DNA of 64,000 bases from a virus, in the IMG/VR virus record IMGVR_UViG_3300018411_000019, positions 1 through 64,000 of that record, one strand, 5' to 3'. Below, one piece after another: positions 58,649-64,000 of this stretch. Numbering within the stretch: position 1 is the stretch's first letter; each line of letters opens with the position of its first letter. The notes beneath the pieces were generated by a model that saw only the letters and a list, made by a program, of their open reading frames with translations, ran no database searches and was not told the origin of the DNA. The translations under genes were made by a program, and so were the position numbers.

Positions 58649-61600
58649 TTACGCCATCCGCCCTACGGAGACCGTCCCTTTCGGAGCGGGTCGTGTGGCA
58701 TTGATACTGGGGTTCTGTCGAGTGGTGGAATTGGCCATCAGCTCACTTTTACCGGAGGTGACTCCGGGTGTGGGCATGGCACCACCTTTGACCAGACTGA
58801 CCAAGGTGATCAGTTGCTCCAGCTGCGATTCGTTAACACTGATCAGACGACCGATGTTAGCTTCAGCACCACCGAATGTATCGGCATTGGCTCGAGTCTG
58901 CGGGGCAGTCTGAGCTTCTGCAGTACGTGCAGCCACGGCCAAGGGTGCAATGGTAGACTGGGTCTGCCGTGCGTCGGCCTGTTCGGTGAGACTGGTCGCG
59001 GAAGGTGCACTCTGGTTCTCTGCCACAGTATTTGTTGCAGGTGCTGTTTCAACAGGCTTAACCATCGATGGCATTGTACCATCGGCGGTAACTGCCACTG
59101 ACTCAGTTGCCGCAGTTGCCTCCACTGAACCTGCGGCTCCTCCAGCATTGCCTGCGGCGGTTTCGCTGGCAGCGAGTACAGGCGAACCTGTCAGCAGCCC
59201 TTGGGCCACTTGACCTGCGTCTTGTTTCCGATGCTTCGTCAACTTCTTATCGAAGTCGTTGTAGACATCAGCCACGGTACGCGGTTGGCCACTGCGACTG
59301 TAGAAGATCGCGGGGTTTGATCTTGCCTGAGCTTGCCCTACATGGTTGATCGCAAGATCGCCCGGAGGTGCTCTCAAGAATTTCCTCGCCCCACCTGGAC
59401 CTAGGAAGTGTGCCAAGTAGACGTCAGTGTCCGTGATGCCACGGTTCACCGCCTTCTTGATGGTGTTGATGTTTTCCCGGATATACTCAAGGCCCAACAG
59501 GGCGTTTGCCCGTGGATCGTGCTGCGTGGTGCCAGGGTTGATGCCGTACTTACCTGCATACTTACCCATCAGTTCTTTCCAAGTACCGCTGATGACCTGG
59601 TAGTAACTGGCAGCCGAAGAGAGCACACCGGCGGAGGGGTTGCGCGGGTTCTTGTATGGCAATGCATTAGGTCTGTAGTTAGATTCAACACCGGCAATAC
59701 TAGCAGCCAGTGCTGGATCGACCCCGACCATGTTGGCAGCTGCCATCAAGGTAGCCCGGTTCGCTTCCCACCCATCGCCTTGCGGTTCTGGGATGTCGTT
59801 GATGTTACCGCCTGTGCCACCACCAGGATGGCTGACGGGTGTTCCAGTCTTCAGTGTCGATGCACCCCCAGGTGCAGCGGGTTGACCGCTGCTGTTGATA
59901 GACCCCTGTTGTTCAGACTTACTACCAAGTCCGAAGAAGTCCTTTGTCTTCGACCACCAACTACCCCCATTCTCCTTTTGAGATTCTGGGGTCGCAGAGC
60001 CGTTCGGGCCATTGCCTTGTCCCGGTGCGCTCGGCCGGTTGGTTTGGGTGGGATCTTCAGCCAGGAGTTCACCATTCTTGCCGCGGGTGCGGCCCTTATG
60101 AATGGCTTCCTGTTCCGACAGGACTTTGTCCTTAATCTTCAAGCTGAGGTTGTACAGGGGTTCCTTGACCGAGTCACTGTCCTCATTGAGGTAGTAGCCG
60201 GGCCATGGGCTCGCTGTAATCTCCCAGACCGAGATACCGGCATTGTCCCGTGCCGTGGCCGTTTCACGGAGCACTTCCATCAACTGCTCAGGTGCCAGTC
60301 GGTCATCGGCAGTTTGTGCATCGATGTTAGCGCGTGCCCTCACCCCAGTGCAGAAGGCCAGGTATGCCGGCAGGAAACGACGATGGAACCAAATATAGCA
60401 CCGATCAACCTCTTCCCCGATGGGGGCGAATATCTTCTCTGCCATCAACATCCCGGTATTAACATCAGCCAGTTCAGCTTGGCCATCCTTGTTGTAGCGT
60501 GTGGTAGCAAAGCAGTAAGCTTCAAGTGCAGCCAATTGATTGACTTTACTTTCGACCATCTCGGTCAGGCCGTAGACACGATAACGGACAGACCGCCCGT
60601 CAGTCAAATCCTTAGCCGATTTATTGATCGCAGCAATCACTGCCGCACCTGCACCCATGATGGCAGTGGCGCCAGCCGGGTCGTAGCTTGCCTTCACCAT
60701 CCCAGTGACATTGGCCGTCGTGGTCTTGCTCTGGCTATTCAGCGGTTGTGGCGGTGGAGTAGCCGGGGTGGTCGATGGGCTTTGCAGTTCTGCTTTGGCT
60801 TTCGCTGCTGCTTCCTTGCGTGCCGCACCATCGTGACCGGGGGACATCCCTGCAGCGGCTGCGTTTGTCTTGGCCACGGTATCGACTGTAGACTTCACAG
60901 CCTTGGCTTCGATTTCTCGCTTGACATCCTTGACAATCTTTTCCACGTCCCTGGCATCCATTTCCAGCTCATCATCCTCGAACGGACTGACCATGGCATT
61001 AAGGACTTCGGAGCGCTCACTCATGGCGACCTTACCCACAAACTCCAGCGCCACCTTACCGGTCAGCTTCTCGTCGATCTTGACTAGGTCAAGCGACTTG
61101 TTCAGCATGTGGTAGTTGCCAATCCAGTTCAAGTACACCGCCGCAAAACGACCGGTCACAAACGCCTTGACGCGCTGGAACAGTTCGTTCTCTGCGGGTG
61201 GGACATCCATGTTGATCTTGAACATCTGGGCAATGGGTTCGAACGACATGCTCTGCATGTCCACTTGCGCCTTCCCGGTTGGGTCAACGGTCGTGTACTT
61301 GCCCACGTACTCTTCCAGTTGCAGCAGGGTCTTCAGTTCAGCCGTGTCAGGTTTCGGATCGATACCGTACTGTGCCATCCGAAGACGCGTCAGTGGCGGA
61401 ACCTTCTCCTTGACGAACGAGTACACCATGGCACCCCCGGCTATGGCAGCACCCCCGATCGCCAGCCCTGCGAGTACCGGAGCACTGACCAGACCAGCCG
61501 CACCCAAGAGAGCACCGGCGGCCATGCGAGCACCTGTCCCCAGCACAGTACGGGTCAGGGGATTAGTCAGGAGGCGCCCAGCAAGCTTGGTTGCACCCCA

Positions 61601-64000
61601 GGCTCCCTTACCCACGAGCTTGGTTGCACCCCAGCCCAACTTAGCCGCGCCGCCGATTCCTTTAGCGCCCAGCTTCAATCCTTTGCCGACGATCCCCATC
61701 TTATCAAGCGCCCGTCCCCCAAAGTTCATCAGCTTACCGAGTTTACCGGTTCGCTTAGCACGCCGCTTATTCTCGCGGTCTTTATTACTCTCGCCATCGC
61801 CACCCCCTAATAAGCCGCCGAGGCCACCCCCTAATAAGCCGCCGAGGCCACCCAACCATCCAACACCACCGCCTTCTTCGCCTTCCCCACCTTGGAGTTT
61901 GGCCATCAGTGCAGCAAGCGGACCACCTTTACTAAAGAGTCCACCGATGCCATCGGATTTTCCTTTGATCTTGTCCTTAAGATCATCTTTCATTCCTTTG
62001 GCTCTCGAAGCCAGATCCTGGAACGATCCCTTACGGACTTTCTCGCGGGTGACTTCCTGCAAGGTCTGGTACTGAAGCTGCACGTTGCGCAGCGCCAGCG
62101 TCAACATGTCCTCGTTATGGTCTCCGGTCAGCTCACTGGAAACATCAGCACCCAGCTCACCTTTGAGCCTGCGCATCAGACGATTCATGCGAGGTCTGAA
62201 GGTACGCTTCTGGCGCTTCAGTTCCTTGCCTGCCTGGTCCAGGTGGGGGCTGGCTGCAGTTGCCAATTTGTTGGACTGATCGGTGATATACCGGGCTGCC
62301 TCACTGGTCATCTGACCGGCCTTTGAACTGGCAAACCTGAACTTAAGGTCTGCAGCGCGCTTGATCAGCTTCCCTTTCTTGTCAGCGATGTAACCGCTTT
62401 CCATGAAGTCGTTGTACCGCATGACTGTCTTGCCCTTGAGGTCGACGACATCGCCTTTAATCTCCTCCCAGTGCTTGAGGATCTCACCGGTGGCTTTGTC
62501 ACGGTACTCGCCAGCTTTAAGCTTGGCTTCAGTGATCAATGGATGATCATCGCCTTGGAGCCAGATATCCCTACCCAGCTCCTTGGCTTTGTCGAATTTT
62601 TCATTACCGCGTTTCCAGACATCGGATGCCCGATCACCGGCAACATTGCGGTAATGCCTGAAGCGTTCGGAGAGGTTCTGGGTAGCCCCTTGCACCTTTC
62701 CTGCCATCCCTTCCATGGCCCCGCGCTGACTGCAGCACATTCCTTTTGTACTGAGTTGCTTGAGTAGCTCAACTGTCTCACTGTGAAAATCTCGCGATTC
62801 ACGGATCAAAGTCAGGAGGGTGGATTTATCCCCTAGGTAACGCTCTAGTCCGGTCTTTCGACCGAGGCTCTGCGCCGCGCCAGCGGAAGATACGTCAGCT
62901 CGAACAGCCCGCGAGGCATGATCACCAGCAGGATCAATAAGCTTTGCAATACTACCAGGCAGGAGATCACGCAGATTAACGTCATCCTTGCGACCTTGCG
63001 GAGTTCCTGTTTTACCTGATTCAGCGTCGGAGTCGCCATCGAGAATGTTGCTCCAATATTTGTTGAAATCAATGGTGTCTTCGCGGCCATCCCGGCGTAT
63101 GAAGCCAAGTTCTCTAAGGGTGTCTTTACCAAATAGGTCTCCGAGGATGCGGGTCTTGTCGCCTATCGCAGGTACCATGCTGGACATGCGATAGAAGTGA
63201 TCGGCAATGTCATTGAAGCGCTTACGTCCCTCGATGGACATGTCAGTGCGCTTGCCGTTCTCATCCAACCCGAATGCATCGATTACCGCTTCGGTGATTT
63301 CCTCCACCACCCCCAGTTCTTCACCTGGGTAGTTGTCGGGATCGGACAACCGGTCGGGTTTCAGGTCGCGTCCGTTAGCCAACTCATCGAGCAACTTCAG
63401 TTTGAGCACTCGCTGTGCGCGCGTAGACATCCCGTCGGCGCCAATCATCTTCAGGAAGTCATCCGCGGCAGCGCGTAGACTTTCACGTTCTTGACGTGGC
63501 ATCAGCGTGCGTTGGATATCCTTCAGTTGATCTTTGCGGCTAGTGAAACCACCCCGAGCAAGGTTATAGACCTGCTTCTCGCCCTCTTCACCTCGAGCGA
63601 GGGTTTTGGTCCAGTGAGCAATTTCAGACAGGTAACCTGGAATCACTTCGATCAATGAACGGCGTGAGAGTTTATCAAACGTCGCCATCTCATCGAGGGA
63701 TTCAATCGAATCCCCACCAGTTCGTGCATCCAGACTAAATTGCGGCAAAAAGCTCTTGAAGACTTTGCCCATCACTGACTTGAAGCCATAGCCTTCGTTG
63801 TCAGATTGACTTTGCGCGTATTCGTTGACTTTCTGCGGCAGGCCGCTGAATGCACCTCTGAGTTTCTCACCACCCATTGCGATACGCTTGTTCTTCGCCA
63901 GGAATGGCGAGATGAACATCGATGCGTGATCGCGAGCTGCCCCGGCGGCAGTCGCGCCGAGGGTCTGACCTGCCAGATAGCTCTTATCCATGCCCTCGGT
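58649..64000 (-). CDS. Giant virion protein with lytic transglycosylase domain, partial
   Basis: The frame is open through the window edge (an ATG at 63991 is only a possible start), giving at least 1780 residues. Residues 1-700 are charged helices, as in tape-measure proteins; about 720-905 form glycine-rich hydrophobic segments (LGGLLGGG repeats and many AG pairs) that could enter a membrane. Around 1425-1580 is an SLT-type lytic transglycosylase: AASIAGVESNYRPNALP with the catalytic Glu (about residue 1437), SAASYYQVISGTWKEL, and GLEYIRENI. A 190-residue Ala/Thr-rich end follows. phiKZ gp181 has this arrangement. It likely cuts a hole in peptidoglycan during DNA injection. Confidence 0.8.
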   Translation of the reverse strand, partial: TEGMDKSYLAGQTLGATAAGAARDHASMFISPFLAKNKRIAMGGEKLRGAFSGLPQKVNEYAQSQSDNEGYGFKSVMGKVFKSFLPQFSLDARTGGDSIESLDEMATFDKLSRRSLIEVIPGYLSEIAHWTKTLARGEEGEKQVYNLARGGFTSRKDQLKDIQRTLMPRQERESLRAAADDFLKMIGADGMSTRAQRVLKLKLLDELANGRDLKPDRLSDPDNYPGEELGVVEEITEAVIDAFGLDENGKRTDMSIEGRKRFNDIADHFYRMSSMVPAIGDKTRILGDLFGKDTLRELGFIRRDGREDTIDFNKYWSNILDGDSDAESGKTGTPQGRKDDVNLRDLLPGSIAKLIDPAGDHASRAVRADVSSAGAAQSLGRKTGLERYLGDKSTLLTLIRESRDFHSETVELLKQLSTKGMCCSQRGAMEGMAGKVQGATQNLSERFRHYRNVAGDRASDVWKRGNEKFDKAKELGRDIWLQGDDHPLITEAKLKAGEYRDKATGEILKHWEEIKGDVVDLKGKTVMRYNDFMESGYIADKKGKLIKRAADLKFRFASSKAGQMTSEAARYITDQSNKLATAASPHLDQAGKELKRQKRTFRPRMNRLMRRLKGELGADVSSELTGDHNEDMLTLALRNVQLQYQTLQEVTREKVRKGSFQDLASRAKGMKDDLKDKIKGKSDGIGGLFSKGGPLAALMAKLQGGEGEEGGGVGWLGGLGGLLGGGLGGLLGGGDGESNKDRENKRRAKRTGKLGKLMNFGGRALDKMGIVGKGLKLGAKGIGGAAKLGWGATKLVGKGAWGATKLAGRLLTNPLTRTVLGTGARMAAGALLGAAGLVSAPVLAGLAIGGAAIAGGAMVYSFVKEKVPPLTRLRMAQYGIDPKPDTAELKTLLQLEEYVGKYTTVDPTGKAQVDMQSMSFEPIAQMFKINMDVPPAENELFQRVKAFVTGRFAAVYLNWIGNYHMLNKSLDLVKIDEKLTGKVALEFVGKVAMSERSEVLNAMVSPFEDDELEMDARDVEKIVKDVKREIEAKAVKSTVDTVAKTNAAAAGMSPGHDGAARKEAAAKAKAELQSPSTTPATPPPQPLNSQSKTTTANVTGMVKASYDPAGATAIMGAGAAVIAAINKSAKDLTDGRSVRYRVYGLTEMVESKVNQLAALEAYCFATTRYNKDGQAELADVNTGMLMAEKIFAPIGEEVDRCYIWFHRRFLPAYLAFCTGVRARANIDAQTADDRLAPEQLMEVLRETATARDNAGISVWEITASPWPGYYLNEDSDSVKEPLYNLSLKIKDKVLSEQEAIHKGRTRGKNGELLAEDPTQTNRPSAPGQGNGPNGSATPESQKENGGSWWSKTKDFFGLGSKSEQQGSINSSGQPAAPGGASTLKTGTPVSHPGGGTGGNINDIPEPQGDGWEANRATLMAAANMVGVDPALAASIAGVESNYRPNALPYKNPRNPSAGVLSSAASYYQVISGTWKELMGKYAGKYGINPGTTQHDPRANALLGLEYIRENINTIKKAVNRGITDTDVYLAHFLGPGGARKFLRAPPGDLAINHVGQAQARSNPAIFYSRSGQPRTVADVYNDFDKKLTKHRKQDAGQVAQGLLTGSPVLAASETAAGNAGGAAGSVEATAATESVAVTADGTMPSMVKPVETAPATNTVAENQSAPSATSLTEQADARQTQSTIAPLAVAARTAEAQTAPQTRANADTFGGAEANIGRLISVNESQLEQLITLVSLVKGGAMPTPGVTSGKSELMANSTTRQNPSINATRPAPKGTVSVGRMA
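61801..61848. repeat. Tandem 24 bp repeat, two perfect copies
   Basis: Two identical 24-base units in the giant virion gene encode LGGLLGGG twice. It keeps the frame and could change in copy number by slippage. Confidence 0.8.

Noticed and set aside
59408-61087. Long open frame on the plus strand, antisense to the giant virion gene
   Set aside because: It has no ribosome site, its protein has Cys/His-rich random composition, and the minus-strand gene has clear domains here. The same applies to long antisense frames at 40598-41602 and 3451-4428.

Overview
The window is a 64 kb piece of a large tailed bacteriophage genome, most likely a jumbo myovirus related to the phiKZ/EL/OBP group that infects a Gram-negative host. 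I infer a Pseudomonas-type host only from overall resemblance. The evidence is a portal-like protein, a PAAR tip next to a gp5-like spike, a very large virion protein with a lytic transglycosylase domain (as in phiKZ gp181), a short protein resembling the C-terminal part of a multisubunit RNA polymerase beta chain, and many phage-only genes. Genes are packed tightly, switch strand often, and are separated by strong symmetrical hairpins. No tRNA, rRNA, integrase or CRISPR array was seen.

Layout. 1-3476: end of an unknown gene, a CYTH-like protein, two small membrane proteins and a RuvC-like resolvase. 3511-9068 (minus): five structural genes of tail or baseplate type, divergent from the portal-like gene (9096-11978). 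12034-13840 (minus): three small adhesin-like genes, one frameshifted. 14054-15691: four small unknown genes and an intergenic stretch rich in RNA structure. 15833-20082 (minus): endolysin, a structural gene, a glycine-rich fibre gene followed by a broken Hint-domain remnant, and the first of three paralogous tail fibres. 20168-31396 (minus): the metabolic island described below. 31494-35536 (minus): two more tail fibres. 35680-39275: virion-associated genes, PAAR tip and spike. 39314-43666: SbcC/Rad50-like ATPase, a small gene and a structural gene. 43740-45352: IscB nuclease with a candidate omegaRNA. 45417-56455: possible spanins, RNase H fusion, RecA/UvsX-like ATPase, RNA polymerase-like fragment, NADAR/YbiA-like protein and unknowns. 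56501-64000 (minus): two large virion proteins, the last running off the window.

The most unusual part is the 11 kb island 20168-31396. It holds seven radical SAM genes, two probable Fe(II)/2-oxoglutarate oxygenases and four unknown genes, mostly joined by ATGA-type overlaps. All seven radical SAM proteins end with a CxxC-x5-C motif typical of auxiliary iron-sulphur clusters, and three have a full SPASM layout. One three-gene cassette (JmjC-like hydroxylase, SPASM enzyme, then a 179-residue protein ending in CHSS-CHSN-CHTA-RGRR) looks like a peptide-modification system whose substrate may be a phage protein. The island lies between two tail-fibre genes that share perfect 52 and 44 bp direct repeats.

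A second feature is a family of hairpins at operon ends, most of them flanked by CATA on the left and TATG on the right. The arrangement could combine termination with TATG-type late promoters known from phiKZ. A third is the IscB gene preceded by about 260 nt of structured non-coding DNA that ends in a GNRA-capped stem at the start codon.
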